A stretch of 64,000 nt of DNA from Flavobacterium croceum DSM 17960 (GCF_002917885.1 NZ_PQNY01000010.1:1-64000), one strand, 5' to 3'. Numbered from the stretch's first letter, positions 7,870-17,641 are shown. The notes: generated by a model not told the origin, from the letters alone. Translations and numbers: made by a program.

Positions 7870-8751
7870 TTAGTTTCTCTTATCTTCGCCCCATAAAAGT
7901 TTGTTGCGAAGTGTAGATAGAAAAGTTTCATGAGCTATCTCTATCATATTAATATCGAAATGATTTTTTTTGATAGTAAGTTCAACTTCATTTTTTACAG
8001 CCGTAATTCTAGAATCTAAAGAGGTTAAAAACTGTTCTTCTCTACCCGATACCTTAAGTTTTATTACAGTATTGTTTGGTATTACTAGGGGTCTGGCGTT
8101 TAAATTGTGCGGAGCGATAGGAGTAATTACAAAACTTTCTACTTCTGGAGTGAGTACAGGCCCGCCACAACTTAGTGAATAACCAGTAGAGCCTGTTGGG
8201 GTTGATATTATTAAACCGTCTGCCCAATAAGATGTAAGGTATTCTCCGTTTAAATGTGTTTCTACTGTAATCATAGAGGTAGTGTCTTTTCTATTTACAG
8301 TAATTTCATTTAAAGCAAAATTAAATTCAGTGTCAATAGAATTGTCATTTGTTTCTACACACAACAAAGTTCTTTTGGATAAGGTATATTTTTTTTGAAT
8401 AATTTTTTCCAAAAATGAAGCAATATCTTCTTTTTGAACTTTTGCTAAAAAGCCCAATCGCCCAGCATTAATACCCAAAATTGGAATACCGCTATCGCGC
8501 ACATAGGTAATAGATCTCAATATCGTTCCGTCGCCTCCAATACTGATGAGTAAATCTACCGAATTTTTAATGCACGCATAGCTTTTGAATGTTTGGTATT
8601 TATTTTCTACCAAATTTTGCTCATACAATATATCTAAAAAATGTTCTTCTATAATGAGTTCTATTTTTTTGTTCAAGAAAAATTCAAAAATGTCTCGTAT
8701 AATTGGACGTGTGTCGTTTTGATAATATTGTCCGAAAATTGCTACTTTCAT
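7870..8751 (-). CDS. nadK: NAD kinase
   Basis: Phosphorylates NAD to NADP. The GGDG motif lies at residues 72-75 (LISIGGDGTILRS). The family elements INAGRLGFLA, FALNEITVNR and the glycine-rich DGLIISTPTGSTGYSLS follow. Length (293 residues) is normal. It lies 50 bases after the CBS-domain gene and shares its direction, an order seen in other Flavobacteriaceae. Confidence 0.96.
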   Translation of the reverse strand: MKVAIFGQYYQNDTRPIIRDIFEFFLNKKIELIIEEHFLDILYEQNLVENKYQTFKSYACIKNSVDLLISIGGDGTILRSITYVRDSGIPILGINAGRLGFLAKVQKEDIASFLEKIIQKKYTLSKRTLLCVETNDNSIDTEFNFALNEITVNRKDTTSMITVETHLNGEYLTSYWADGLIISTPTGSTGYSLSCGGPVLTPEVESFVITPIAPHNLNARPLVIPNNTVIKLKVSGREEQFLTSLDSRITAVKNEVELTIKKNHFDINMIEIAHETFLSTLRNKLLWGEDKRN

Positions 8752-8801
8752 TTTTAATGTTTTTTACAACTTTTATAGAAGTGTTTTTTATAAAATAGGT
8801 C

Positions 8802-9464
8802 TTATATGTTTAAGTATTTATCCAAATAAGCCGATCGTTCTTTTAGGTTGTCCAAATAACTGTCTTCGTGATGTTCAGAAACAATTTCGTAGTTGTATCT
8901 ACGAAAAGTTTGAACAATATCATTCACGCCTCCTAAGGCTATTTTTATTGTAATTTGAACATCTGTAGCATCAGCATCTGAAATAAAAATGCCTAGCAAT
9001 TTTCCGTTATTGCTTTCTACAATTTGTGCTATTTGACTCAATGAATAATCTACAATAGGTTTTTTAACCACAATAATAGCGCCTTGCTCTTTTAAAAATG
9101 GAGTTTCGTGAAATATTTTTACTACATCTTCTAGTTCATAATATCCGAGATAGTTGTTATCTTGGTCTAAAACAGGAGTAATATTGGTGTGATTTTTTGC
9201 AAAAACTTCCAATACATCAAGCCATATCATTTTTTCACGAGCATAAAAACCTTCCAAAACATACCGATAATCATGCAGTTTTTTTTCGGTATCAAAAGTT
9301 TCAATATCATCGGCAGAAATAGAGCCAATGTAAACACCGTCATCATTAAGTACTGGAAAATGAGAAAAAGGCACTTCCAGAAAAAAATCTTGCACGCTGC
9401 CAATAGTTTCTTCACTATGTAGCGCTTTGTAATCTTTAGTAATGAGTTCTTGTATTTGTTGCAT
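8802..9464 (-). CDS. CBS-domain protein
   Basis: A cytoplasmic protein made mainly of a pair of CBS motifs, which in other proteins bind adenosyl ligands. The first is in the segment with HFPVLNDDGVYIGSISADD, the second in ITPVLDQDNNYLGYYELED. An ACT-like C-terminal part follows (ATDVQITIKIALGGVNDIVQ). There is no enzymatic domain, so its target is unknown. I prefer the ATG at 9464 (MQQIQELITKDY) over 9503, because it begins right at the domain. It heads the CBS-nadK pair and is divergent from pdxJ. Confidence 0.8.
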   Translation of the reverse strand: MQQIQELITKDYKALHSEETIGSVQDFFLEVPFSHFPVLNDDGVYIGSISADDIETFDTEKKLHDYRYVLEGFYAREKMIWLDVLEVFAKNHTNITPVLDQDNNYLGYYELEDVVKIFHETPFLKEQGAIIVVKKPIVDYSLSQIAQIVESNNGKLLGIFISDADATDVQITIKIALGGVNDIVQTFRRYNYEIVSEHHEDSYLDNLKERSAYLDKYLNI

Positions 9465-9539
9465 GGCTTTGTTTTGAATATGCAAAGTAACAAAAAAACT
9501 CACGTTTGTAGCTATATTTTTCTAAATAATGCAAATCAT

Positions 9540-9568
9540 TTGTATGTGCTTGTTTTTCTCTATTTTTG
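9540..9568 (+). promoter_or_regulatory. Promoter of pdxJ
   Basis: TTG at 9540-9542, an 18-base spacer and TATTTTTG at 9561-9568 approximate the Bacteroidota promoter. The spacer is one base short of the usual 19-21. The pdxJ ATG follows 19 bases later. Confidence 0.55.
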
Positions 9569-9587
9569 TTGAAATATTTTTTTTAAA

Positions 9588-10301
9588 ATGACAAAACTTA
9601 GTGTAAATATTAATAAAATAGCCACTTTGCGTAATGCTCGTGGCGGAAATGTACCCAATTTATTACAAGTAGCTCAAGATATTCAAAAATTTGGAGCGCA
9701 AGGTATTACCATACACCCACGTCCAGACGAAAGACATATTCGCTACCAAGATGCCCGAGATTTAAAGCCCGTAGTTTATACAGAGTTTAATATAGAAGGT
9801 AATCCAAAACACAATTTTATAGATTTGGTTCTTGAGTGCAAACCCACACAGGTTACGCTAGTGCCAGATGCAATAGGGGCGATTACTTCTAGCGCAGGTT
9901 GGGATACAATTGCAAACCAGAGTTATTTAACAGAAGTGATAAGCGAATTTAAGCGAAACGGAATAAGAACTTCAATTTTTGTAGATCCTCTACTAGATAT
10001 GGTAGAAGGAGCCAAAGCCACAGGAACAGATAGAATAGAACTTTATACAGAAGCATTTGCAAAACAATTTGAATTAGGTAACTACAAAGCAATAGAGCCT
10101 TATACAAAAGCAGCCGAAAAAGCATTTGAATTGGAGTTGGGTATTAATGCAGGGCACGATTTGAGTTTAGATAACATTAAATTTTTCAAAGAGAACATTC
10201 CTAATTTATTAGAAGTGTCAATAGGGCATGCATTAATTTCTGAAGCACTCTATTTTGGATTAGACAACACAGTAAATATGTATTTAAGTAAGTTAAAATA
10301 A
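9588..10301 (+). CDS. pdxJ: Pyridoxine 5'-phosphate synthase
   Basis: Condenses 1-deoxyxylulose 5-phosphate with 3-amino-2-oxopropyl phosphate to pyridoxine phosphate, the last step of de novo vitamin B6 synthesis. It is a TIM barrel with the family segments LSVNINKIATLRNARGG, ITIHPRPDERHI and LGINAGHDL, and the ending SIGHALISEALYFGL. Length (237 residues) is normal. Its stop codon overlaps the ATG of the next gene (TAATG), which implies translational coupling. Confidence 0.96.
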   Translation: MTKLSVNINKIATLRNARGGNVPNLLQVAQDIQKFGAQGITIHPRPDERHIRYQDARDLKPVVYTEFNIEGNPKHNFIDLVLECKPTQVTLVPDAIGAITSSAGWDTIANQSYLTEVISEFKRNGIRTSIFVDPLLDMVEGAKATGTDRIELYTEAFAKQFELGNYKAIEPYTKAAEKAFELELGINAGHDLSLDNIKFFKENIPNLLEVSIGHALISEALYFGLDNTVNMYLSKLK

Positions 10302-11071
10302 TGAGTAATTTGTTGTTTTCAAGAATTGAAGGAGAAGGTAATCCTTTGCTCATCATTCATGGTTTTTTGGGAATGAGTGATAATTGGAAATCGTTTTCAG
10401 ATAAATACGCTGCGCAAGGTTATCAAGTGCATCTTTTAGATTTGCGCAATCACGGCAAGAGCTTTCATTCAAATGAGTTTAACTATCAAGTTATGTGTCA
10501 TGATGTGTTAGCATATTGCAATCATTACCAATTGAATAATATTTCTATAATAGGGCATTCTATGGGTGGCAAAGTGGCTATGTTGTTTGCAACGACCTAT
10601 CCAGACAAAGTTGAAAAATTAGTCGTAGCCGATATTGCCCCAAAATATTATGCACCGCATCACCAAGCTATTTTTACGGCGTTGAATGCTGTAAATTTTA
10701 ATGAAGTAAAAACACGTCAGGAAGTAGAAAAAATATTGCTTTCTTATATTCCAGACTTTGGTACTCGACAATTTTTAATGAAAAGTGTGTATTGGAAAAC
10801 TCCAGAGCAGTTAGGTTTTCGCTTTAATTTACCTGTTTTTAATAACAATAAAGAATCTATTGGAGAGGCATTGCCCAACGAAAATCATTTTGATAAGCCT
10901 ACGTTGTTTATTCGAGGAGGGAATTCAAACTATATACTAGATACAGATTGGCAAAATATTCAACATCATTTTCCAAACGCTCGGTTGGCAACTATTCCAA
11001 ATGTTGGACATTGGCTTCATGCAGAAAATCCTTTTCAATTTTTTGAAGAGACCATTGCGTTTTTAAAATAA
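10301..11071 (+). CDS. Alpha/beta hydrolase (YbfF-like esterase)
   Basis: A cytoplasmic alpha/beta-fold hydrolase of 256 residues with no signal peptide. It has the oxyanion segment HGFLG, the nucleophile elbow GHSMGG with Ser87, and a late histidine in PNVGHWLHAENP. The pattern LLDLRNHGKS is typical of the YbfF esterase subgroup. The substrate is unknown. It overlaps pdxJ by one base and precedes a small membrane protein, so it is probably transcribed with pdxJ. Confidence 0.88.
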   Translation: MSNLLFSRIEGEGNPLLIIHGFLGMSDNWKSFSDKYAAQGYQVHLLDLRNHGKSFHSNEFNYQVMCHDVLAYCNHYQLNNISIIGHSMGGKVAMLFATTYPDKVEKLVVADIAPKYYAPHHQAIFTALNAVNFNEVKTRQEVEKILLSYIPDFGTRQFLMKSVYWKTPEQLGFRFNLPVFNNNKESIGEALPNENHFDKPTLFIRGGNSNYILDTDWQNIQHHFPNARLATIPNVGHWLHAENPFQFFEETIAFLK

Positions 11072-11097
11072 TTTGTACTTTTAATAAAAAATAAATT

Positions 11098-11436
11098 ATG
11101 ATACTAAGATTAATAATTACTGCGGGGTTGGTGTTGCTTATTTCGCATTTTATGACAGGCGTAACAGTAGATGGCATTACAAACTCTCTTATTGTTGCTG
11201 TTGTTTTGGGGTTGCTTAATGTATTTGTAAAACCATTACTAAAATTGTTCTCATTTCCTATTACTGTGCTTACATTGGGTTTGTTTTTGCTGGTAATCAA
11301 CGCCATTATAATCATGTTGTGCGACTATTTGGTAGACGGATTTCATGTAAATTCGTTTTTTACAGCATTTTTGTTCAGCATCATATTATCAATCTCGCAA
11401 TCTTTGGTTTTTAAGCTAACAGAAGATAAAAAATAA
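11098..11436 (+). CDS. Small 4-TM membrane protein, 'phage holin family' type
   Basis: 112 residues that are almost all hydrophobic, with about four membrane helices: start to 20, 26-45, 55-75 and 84-104. This is the widespread holin-superfamily-IV / DUF-type inner-membrane protein. The name does not imply a phage: no other phage gene is near, and it sits in a housekeeping operon 26 bases after the hydrolase. The function is not known. Confidence 0.75.
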   Translation: MILRLIITAGLVLLISHFMTGVTVDGITNSLIVAVVLGLLNVFVKPLLKLFSFPITVLTLGLFLLVINAIIIMLCDYLVDGFHVNSFFTAFLFSIILSISQSLVFKLTEDKK

Positions 11437-11461
11437 TACTTTAAAAATCAATAAAATAAAA

Positions 11462-11500
11462 TTGGTTGGGTTGCAGAAAAGTTATAATTTTGCAACCCAA
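11462..11500 (+). promoter_or_regulatory. Promoter of tig inside an inverted repeat
   Basis: TTG (11462-11464), a 20-base spacer and TAATTTTG (11485-11492) form a good Bacteroidota promoter, 34 bases before the tig ATG. A perfect 10-bp inverted repeat overlaps it: TTGGGTTGCA (11466-11475) and TGCAACCCAA (11491-11500), with 15 bases between. A TTTT follows the right arm. The hairpin could also end the upstream transcript. Confidence 0.65.
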
Positions 11501-11526
11501 TTTTAGTATATAATAAATTCTATACA

Positions 11527-12858
11527 ATGAATATTACAAAAAACAATGTAGATGCTTTAAATGCAGTAGTTACGGTACAAGTTTCTAAAAATGATTATGC
11601 CGACAAAGTAACAAAAGTATTAACAGATTACAGAAAAAACGCAAACATTCCAGGTTTTAGAAAAGGAGCAGTACCTATGAGCCTTATTGAAAAACAATAC
11701 GGAAAAGCTGTTTTACTGGAAGAAGTAAACAAATTATTACAAGAAAGTTTAAATAAATATTTGGTAGACGAAAAACTAGATATACTAGGAAATCCGTTGC
11801 CAAAAGTAACCGAAGATTTTAACTGGGATGCCGAAGACTTTAGTTTTGATTTTGAATTAGGTTTAGCTCCGCAATTTGAAGTAGATTTAGCTGCAAAAAA
11901 TAATCTTGTACAGTATAATGTTATTGCAGACGAAACCATGCTTAATGCACAAGTGGCTCGTATTCAAAAACAATACGGTAAAGTAGTTTCTAAAGATACA
12001 GTAGAAGAAGGCAATGATGTTTCGGGAATTTTTGCTAATGCAGAAAAAGGAATAAACAACCGTGCTACATTAGACTTTGAAACCTTTGCCGATGCAAAAA
12101 CTGCAAAAGCGTTTTTAGGTAAAAAAGTAGGTGATGTAGTAACTCTTAATACCAAAGGATTGTTTAATGATGACCACAAACTTATGGATGTTTTAGCCAT
12201 AGGTCATGATGATGTACATGGGCTAGATATTGAAGTAACCTTTACTATAGATGAGGTTGTAGGATATGAGCCAGCCGATTTAAACCAAGAATTGTTTGAT
12301 AAATTGTTTCCAAATGGCGAAGTAGCTTCGGTAGAAGATTTGAAAGCCAAAATAAAAGAAGATGCCGAAAAACAATTTGAGCAACAAACAAAACAAAAAT
12401 TTTTAAATGATGTTACAGAACATCTTGTTGAAAATACCAAATTTGATTTGCCTGCAGAATTCTTAAAAAAATGGATTCAAACATCAGGAGAAAAAGAATT
12501 AACACCAGAAGAAGCCGAACAAGAATACAATAATTCTGAAAAAAGTTTGCGTTTTCAGTTGATAGAATCTAAAATAATCACACAAAATAATTTACAAATT
12601 ACGTTTGAAGAATTAAAAGATTACACATCGGAACTTATTAAAAAACAAATGGCACAGTTTGGACAAATGAATCCTACAGACGAGGATGTTCAAGGTATTG
12701 TTGCGAGAGTTTTAGGAAACCAAGATGAGGTACGTAGATTATCGGAGCAAGTAATGAACGAAAAACTTTTAGCTCTTTTTGCAGAAAAAGTGCCTGCAAA
12801 AAGTAAAGAAGTAACCTACGAAGACTTTATCAAAGCTATGTATGGAGAATTGAATTAA
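11527..12858 (+). CDS. tig: Trigger factor
   Basis: A ribosome-bound chaperone that meets nascent chains at the exit tunnel. The N-terminal ribosome-binding domain holds IPGFRKGAVPMSLIEKQYG. A middle FKBP-like region (about 150-245) lacks an obvious intact prolyl-isomerase signature, as is usual in Bacteroidota. The C-terminal part (about 250-443) is the helical chaperone cradle. Length (443 residues) is normal. It precedes clpP and clpX as in many bacteria, but a strong terminator lies between tig and clpP. Confidence 0.95.
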   Translation: MNITKNNVDALNAVVTVQVSKNDYADKVTKVLTDYRKNANIPGFRKGAVPMSLIEKQYGKAVLLEEVNKLLQESLNKYLVDEKLDILGNPLPKVTEDFNWDAEDFSFDFELGLAPQFEVDLAAKNNLVQYNVIADETMLNAQVARIQKQYGKVVSKDTVEEGNDVSGIFANAEKGINNRATLDFETFADAKTAKAFLGKKVGDVVTLNTKGLFNDDHKLMDVLAIGHDDVHGLDIEVTFTIDEVVGYEPADLNQELFDKLFPNGEVASVEDLKAKIKEDAEKQFEQQTKQKFLNDVTEHLVENTKFDLPAEFLKKWIQTSGEKELTPEEAEQEYNNSEKSLRFQLIESKIITQNNLQITFEELKDYTSELIKKQMAQFGQMNPTDEDVQGIVARVLGNQDEVRRLSEQVMNEKLLALFAEKVPAKSKEVTYEDFIKAMYGELN

Positions 12859-12881
12859 TTATTCAAAAAAAATAACAATAC

Positions 12882-12914
12882 AAAACGCCAAAATCTAAGA
12901 TTTTGGCGTTTTTT
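12882..12914 (+). terminator. Terminator after tig
   Basis: A 14-bp perfect stem (12882-12895 with 12899-12912), a 3-base loop and a T-run form a strong intrinsic terminator, 23 bases after the tig stop. Confidence 0.9.
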
Positions 12915-13042
12915 GTCATAATGTCAGCCTACTATTTATGGTATAAACATTGCAATAAATTTTGTAAGTTTACAACCATTATACTTAAAAAAGCATCTGT
13001 ATAATAGTACAGCAAAAACATTATCAAATTAATTTAAAAAAT

Positions 13043-13699
13043 ATGAACTTCGGAAAAGAATTTAAAAAATTTGCTACCCAAAAGCATGGCGTAAACAGTA
13101 TGTATTACGATAAAATTGTGGCGAGCATGACACCTTATATTATAGAAGAGCGTCAATTAAATATTTCTCAACTGGATGTGTTTTCACGTCTTATGATGGA
13201 TAGAATTATATTTTTAGGAACAGGCGTAGATGATCATGTAGCCAATATCATTCAGGCGCAGTTGTTGTTTTTAGAAAGCGTAGATGCCTCAAAAGACATA
13301 CAAATTTACATTAATTCTCCAGGAGGAAGTGTTTATGCAGGCTTAGGTATTTATGATACCATGCAATATATACGCCCTGATGTAGCTACAATTTGTACAG
13401 GTATGGCAGCTTCTATGGGAGCTGTATTACTTTGCGCAGGCGCCGAAGGAAAGCGTTCTGCATTACCACACTCTAGAGTAATGATACATCAACCTTCTGG
13501 TGGAGCACAAGGCGTAGCTACAGACATGGAAATCAACTTAAAAGAAATGTTGAAACTAAAAGAAGAATTATATCAAATTATATCAAATCATTCCAAACAA
13601 CCTTACGAAAAAGTATATAAAGATTCTGAACGTGATTATTGGATGATAGCCGATGAGGCAAAAGAATACGGAATGATTGATGAAGTTTTAAGAAGATAA
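13043..13699 (+). CDS. clpP: ATP-dependent Clp protease proteolytic subunit
   Basis: The serine-protease ring of ClpXP. The catalytic triad is visible as Ser124 (in GMAASMGAVLL), His149 (in MIHQPSGG) and Asp198 (in SERDYW), with the same spacing as E. coli ClpP. The oxyanion-region motif NSPGGSVYAGLGIYD is intact. An N-terminal extension of about 25 residues precedes MTPYIIEERQ and is usual in Flavobacteriia. Length is 218 residues. clpX follows 64 bases later. Confidence 0.97.
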   Translation: MNFGKEFKKFATQKHGVNSMYYDKIVASMTPYIIEERQLNISQLDVFSRLMMDRIIFLGTGVDDHVANIIQAQLLFLESVDASKDIQIYINSPGGSVYAGLGIYDTMQYIRPDVATICTGMAASMGAVLLCAGAEGKRSALPHSRVMIHQPSGGAQGVATDMEINLKEMLKLKEELYQIISNHSKQPYEKVYKDSERDYWMIADEAKEYGMIDEVLRR

Positions 13700-13763
13700 A
13701 TTTGAGTCGAGAGTCAAAACGTTATTTTAAACTTTTGATTTCTAAGACTTTTTAAAATAAAAT

Positions 13764-14996
13764 ATGGCAAAAGAAAAATTAGAATGTTCTTTTTGTGGCA
13801 GACGTAAAGCAGAAACAAACTTGCTTATAGCAGGTATTGATGCACATATTTGCGACAGATGTATAGAACAAGCCCATGGTATAATTGTAGAAGAGTTAAA
13901 AACACAAGCTACTAGTAAATTGGGAAGTGATTTGGTATTGAGAAAGCCCAAAGAAATTCGTGCTTTTCTAGACGAATATGTAATAGGGCAAGAGCAAACC
14001 AAAAAAGTTATGTCGGTAGCAGTGTATAATCACTACAAACGATTAATGCAACCTACAGAAGCCAACGAAGTAGAAATAGAAAAGTCAAATATTATTATGG
14101 TAGGGCAAACAGGAACAGGTAAAACCTTGGTTGCCAAAACCATTGCACGTATGCTAGATGTTCCTTTGGCTATTGTAGATGCTACTGTACTTACCGAAGC
14201 AGGTTATGTAGGCGAAGATGTAGAAAGTATTTTAACACGTTTACTTCAGGCGGCAGACTACGATGTGGCAAAGGCCGAGAGAGGTATAGTTTTTATTGAT
14301 GAGATTGATAAAATTGCTCGCAAAAGCGATAATCCTTCTATCACTAGAGATGTTTCTGGAGAAGGTGTACAGCAAGCCTTGTTGAAATTATTAGAAGGGA
14401 CCGTAGTAAATGTACCACCCAAAGGAGGTAGAAAACATCCCGATCAAAAATTTGTGGAGGTAAATACCCAAAATATTTTGTTTATAGCAGGTGGTGCTTT
14501 TGATGGTGTAGAACGTATTATTTCTAAACGATTAAATAGAACAGCAGTAGGATATTCTACTTCAAAAAATTTAGATGCCATAGACAAAGACAATTTGTTG
14601 CAATACATTATTCCAAAAGATATTAAAGAGTTTGGCTTAATACCCGAAATAATAGGTCGTTTACCCGTGCTAACTCACATGGATCCGCTAGATAGAACCA
14701 CTTTAAGGTCTATACTTACCGAGCCTAAAAATGCTTTAATTAAGCAGTATGAAAAGCTTTTTGCTATGGATGATGTTACTTTTTCTATAACTCCAGAAGC
14801 TTTAGATTATATTGTAGATAAAGCCTTAGAATACAAACTTGGAGCGCGAGGGCTTCGGTCGCTTTGCGAAGCTATACTTACAGATGCTATGTATGAGCTA
14901 CCAAGTAGTGATGAAAAAACATTAGAAATAGATAAAGAGTATGCAGCTCATGCTTTAGATAAAAATTTATTAAAGCGTTTAGAATTAGCTTCATAA
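13764..14996 (+). CDS. clpX: Clp protease ATP-binding subunit ClpX
   Basis: The AAA+ unfoldase that feeds ClpP. The N-terminal zinc-binding domain has Cys8, Cys11, Cys30 and Cys33. Walker A is GQTGTGKT (114-121), Walker B is IVFIDEID with Asp179-Glu180, and the sensor-2 region holds LGARGLRSL. Length (410 residues) is normal. It is transcribed with clpP and ended by a strong bidirectional hairpin. Confidence 0.97.
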   Translation: MAKEKLECSFCGRRKAETNLLIAGIDAHICDRCIEQAHGIIVEELKTQATSKLGSDLVLRKPKEIRAFLDEYVIGQEQTKKVMSVAVYNHYKRLMQPTEANEVEIEKSNIIMVGQTGTGKTLVAKTIARMLDVPLAIVDATVLTEAGYVGEDVESILTRLLQAADYDVAKAERGIVFIDEIDKIARKSDNPSITRDVSGEGVQQALLKLLEGTVVNVPPKGGRKHPDQKFVEVNTQNILFIAGGAFDGVERIISKRLNRTAVGYSTSKNLDAIDKDNLLQYIIPKDIKEFGLIPEIIGRLPVLTHMDPLDRTTLRSILTEPKNALIKQYEKLFAMDDVTFSITPEALDYIVDKALEYKLGARGLRSLCEAILTDAMYELPSSDEKTLEIDKEYAAHALDKNLLKRLELAS

Positions 14997-15002
14997 AAAA
15001 TT

Positions 15003-15036
15003 AAATCCCGATTAAAGAATTTTAATCGGGATTTTT
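15003..15036. terminator. Bidirectional terminator clpX / TonB-type receptor
   Basis: AAATCCCGATTAAA (15003-15016) and TTTAATCGGGATTT (15021-15034) form a 14-bp stem with a GAAT loop and T-runs on both sides, between two convergent genes. Confidence 0.92.
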
Positions 15037-15051
15037 ATTTTGAAACAAATG

Positions 15052-17241
15052 TTATTTCATCATACCACCGCCACTTTTTACTTTCTCGGTTTCGATAGTA
15101 GTTTCTTCTTTTTGTAGCTTATTGTTTCCAAAATTGTATGTTAAAGATATTCTAAAGGTTCTAGAATCTCTTTTCTCTCTAAAATGAGTATCTAAGTTTT
15201 CTCCAGCAATTAATGCACTCACTTGATTTTGGTTAAATACATCAAAACAATGCAAGCCCATTTTTAGTTTTTTATTCATAAAATCTTTTGTAAAAGAAAT
15301 GTCGAATTGTTGTATATGCTTTCTTATATTATAAATTTGCCAGTTTCCACCTGCGGGTAAAATAAAATAAGTCATAGTATTTTTCATGCCCCACGGAAGT
15401 ATAAACTGCGATTGAGCAGCATAGTTCATCAATCCTTTATTGCCATAAGGAAGTGTATAGCCTTTTATATCAGATTTAATATAGTTAATGTTTACATAAA
15501 TGTAATTCATTTGATCCATATTATTCATGCGTTTTTTAAACTCATCTTTAGGTTTTAAAAAATAATCCAAAGGAATAGGGAAGTTTAAAAAGGTTGTAAA
15601 AGTGCTAAATTGTTCAAATTGACGAAAAGTAGCATTACTAATAGGTGTTGTAGCATTGGCATCTGCACTAAAAAGAAATAAATTGCTGTCTTTGCTCACG
15701 ACATAATTAGCACCAAGTTGTACAAATTGAAAAGCAGAAAGTTTTATTTCGTAATTATCATCAAAAGTTGGGTTTAATAACGGATTTCCTTGAGATGAAT
15801 TATATTGGTCAAAGTTCGAACTATTATTTGGGTTTAATGTATTATAACCTGGCTGGTTTATTTTTTTAGAATAAGATGCCGAAAGATTCATTTGTTCGTT
15901 AAACTCGTAATTAGTACTTACATTAGGAAAAATGTTGCGGTTTGTAAAAGTTACTTTGTCTGTAAGTGTGTTAGTTATACGTTCTACATGATAATTTTCA
16001 AAACGAAGCCCTGCTGTAATATTTAATTTTTTAATTTTCTTTCTTGCCTCTGCATAAAATGCCAAATTGTTTTCTTTGTAATCAAAAGTAATCAAATTGG
16101 GTGTAGTGGTATTTATATAATAATTTCCATTGTGAGTTACGTTAAGTACATTAAACTTACCTCCAGTGCTCAATGAGAATTTCCATTTTTCAAAAGGAAA
16201 AACAAAATCGTATTTTAAATAATGATTTTTTAAGCTAAAATCAGAGTCGCTGTTGTTAAAATACGCATTTGCTGAATTAAAATCTTTTGCTGTTGAAATT
16301 GTCTTTGGTGTTTGGTCGAAAAAGTTGGTGTAAGCCGTCATGTCAAAAGAAGTACCAATGGTATCCAACTTAAGTTTGTATTGTAAACTTAATTCATGAT
16401 TGTAGTTTTTGTTTTTGGTAGTACCTATGCTTTTATAATCAACATTTTCTCCTACAGATGTGTTTTCAAATACATTGCGTTCGTTGGCGGCATTTACATT
16501 ATAATTGAATAATAAGTTGCTTCTGTCGTTAAATCTATAGTTTGTTCCTCCTCTAAAATAAAAGTTTCTATATGTATTAACTCCAAAATTTTCTTGATTT
16601 AATTTTTTTATTGGATTAAACGCTGTAAAATTTTGTTGGGTGGTTGTTCGGTTTTCACTATCAATATAATTATAGCCAGTCATAGTTTGCCAGCTTAATT
16701 TGCCAGTTTTTCCGTTGAGTAAAACTTGCGGGCTTGGTTTTTGATAACGATTAAAATTGTAGTTTATGTTGAAACTCGCATTTACACCTGCTTTTCGTTT
16801 AGCATTGGTAATGATGTTTATAATAGAACCACTTGCATTAGCATCATAAGAAGCGCCAGGGTTGTATATTAGTTCTACTTTTTCTATGGCATTGGCAGGG
16901 AGAGAACTTAAATAATTTTGCAAATCAGTTCCAGAAAGAGAGCTAGGTGCACCATCAAAATAGATGCTTACTCCTTTTCCGTTGAGAGTGATATCGCCTG
17001 TTGGAGATGTAATTACACCAGGAAGTTTTTTAATAGCATCCAAACTATTGCCTGTGCTTACCATAGGATTGTCTTTTATGGCAACAGTTGTTTTGTCAGA
17101 ATCTACCTTGATGTATTTTTTTTGTTTAATAATACTAACTTCATCAAGGGTTTTAATAGTGTCTTTCTTTTTTTGAGGAATTTCTTGAGCATGTGTAGAA
17201 TAAAAAGCCATTCCGCACATGAAAAATAGAATTTTTTTCAT
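15052..17241 (-). CDS. TonB-dependent-receptor-like outer-membrane barrel protein
   Basis: Signal peptide MKKILFFMCGMAFYSTHA. A TonB plug domain follows (about 40-150; it contains LDAIKKLPGVI and the segment NPGASYDANASGSIINI). A 22-strand-type barrel of the OMP_b-brl_3 kind runs to the C-terminus. The usual N-terminal carboxypeptidase-like domain seen in many relatives is absent. Length is 729 residues. There is no SusD-like partner and no substrate clue. Family members take up iron chelates or other ligands. It stands alone, convergent to clpX. Confidence 0.85.
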   Translation of the reverse strand: MKKILFFMCGMAFYSTHAQEIPQKKKDTIKTLDEVSIIKQKKYIKVDSDKTTVAIKDNPMVSTGNSLDAIKKLPGVITSPTGDITLNGKGVSIYFDGAPSSLSGTDLQNYLSSLPANAIEKVELIYNPGASYDANASGSIINIITNAKRKAGVNASFNINYNFNRYQKPSPQVLLNGKTGKLSWQTMTGYNYIDSENRTTTQQNFTAFNPIKKLNQENFGVNTYRNFYFRGGTNYRFNDRSNLLFNYNVNAANERNVFENTSVGENVDYKSIGTTKNKNYNHELSLQYKLKLDTIGTSFDMTAYTNFFDQTPKTISTAKDFNSANAYFNNSDSDFSLKNHYLKYDFVFPFEKWKFSLSTGGKFNVLNVTHNGNYYINTTTPNLITFDYKENNLAFYAEARKKIKKLNITAGLRFENYHVERITNTLTDKVTFTNRNIFPNVSTNYEFNEQMNLSASYSKKINQPGYNTLNPNNSSNFDQYNSSQGNPLLNPTFDDNYEIKLSAFQFVQLGANYVVSKDSNLFLFSADANATTPISNATFRQFEQFSTFTTFLNFPIPLDYFLKPKDEFKKRMNNMDQMNYIYVNINYIKSDIKGYTLPYGNKGLMNYAAQSQFILPWGMKNTMTYFILPAGGNWQIYNIRKHIQQFDISFTKDFMNKKLKMGLHCFDVFNQNQVSALIAGENLDTHFREKRDSRTFRISLTYNFGNNKLQKEETTIETEKVKSGGGMMK

Positions 17242-17317
17242 GAGAATAATTTTGATTGATGATGCTCAATTAGTATCAAAAATCAATCAAATGTTACAAC
17301 TCATATTAATACTTTGT

Positions 17318-17641
17318 TTATGATTTTATTTTTTCTGCAAAAAAGTCACAAAAATCACGCATCGTATCGGCCAGTTTATCATCGGCAGTAGCACGCTGGT
17401 ACGTATCTGCCATAGCTACTAGAGTTTGATGAAAAAATTGTTTCATTTCATCTACAGGCATATCTTTTGTCCATAGGTCAATACGAAGGGTTTCTTTATT
17501 AATATTGTCCCAAACAGAAACTAATATAGCTTTGGTTTGTTCATTTTCTACACCGCCGTCTGTTGCAGTCCAATGCAAATTTTCAGGAATATGATTTTCG
17601 TCTAATGCGATTTCAAATTTTATTTCGGAAGTTTTACTCAT
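17318..17641 (-). CDS. gldC: Gliding motility protein GldC
   Basis: A small cytoplasmic-type protein with the GldC hallmarks: TSEIKFEIALDENHIPENLHW, DLWTKDMPVDEMKQFFHQTL and TMRDFCDFFAEK. In Flavobacterium johnsoniae GldC is needed for full gliding, but its biochemical role is unknown. The start at 17641 (MSKTSEIKF, 107 residues) was chosen over 17671 because it matches the family. It overlaps the 3' end of gldB by eight bases, so the two are translationally coupled. Confidence 0.95.
   Translation of the reverse strand: MSKTSEIKFEIALDENHIPENLHWTATDGGVENEQTKAILVSVWDNINKETLRIDLWTKDMPVDEMKQFFHQTLVAMADTYQRATADDKLADTMRDFCDFFAEKIKS

Noticed and set aside
11098-11436. Phage holin as a sign of a prophage
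   Set aside because: The family name is inherited from a membrane fold. Neighbours are pdxJ, a hydrolase and tig, with no other phage gene.
13700-13763. Inverted repeat between clpP and clpX as a terminator
   Set aside because: Only 5-6 bp arms (TTTGA/TCAAA, TCAAAA/TTTTGA) with no T-run after a stable stem; co-transcription of clpP and clpX is more likely.
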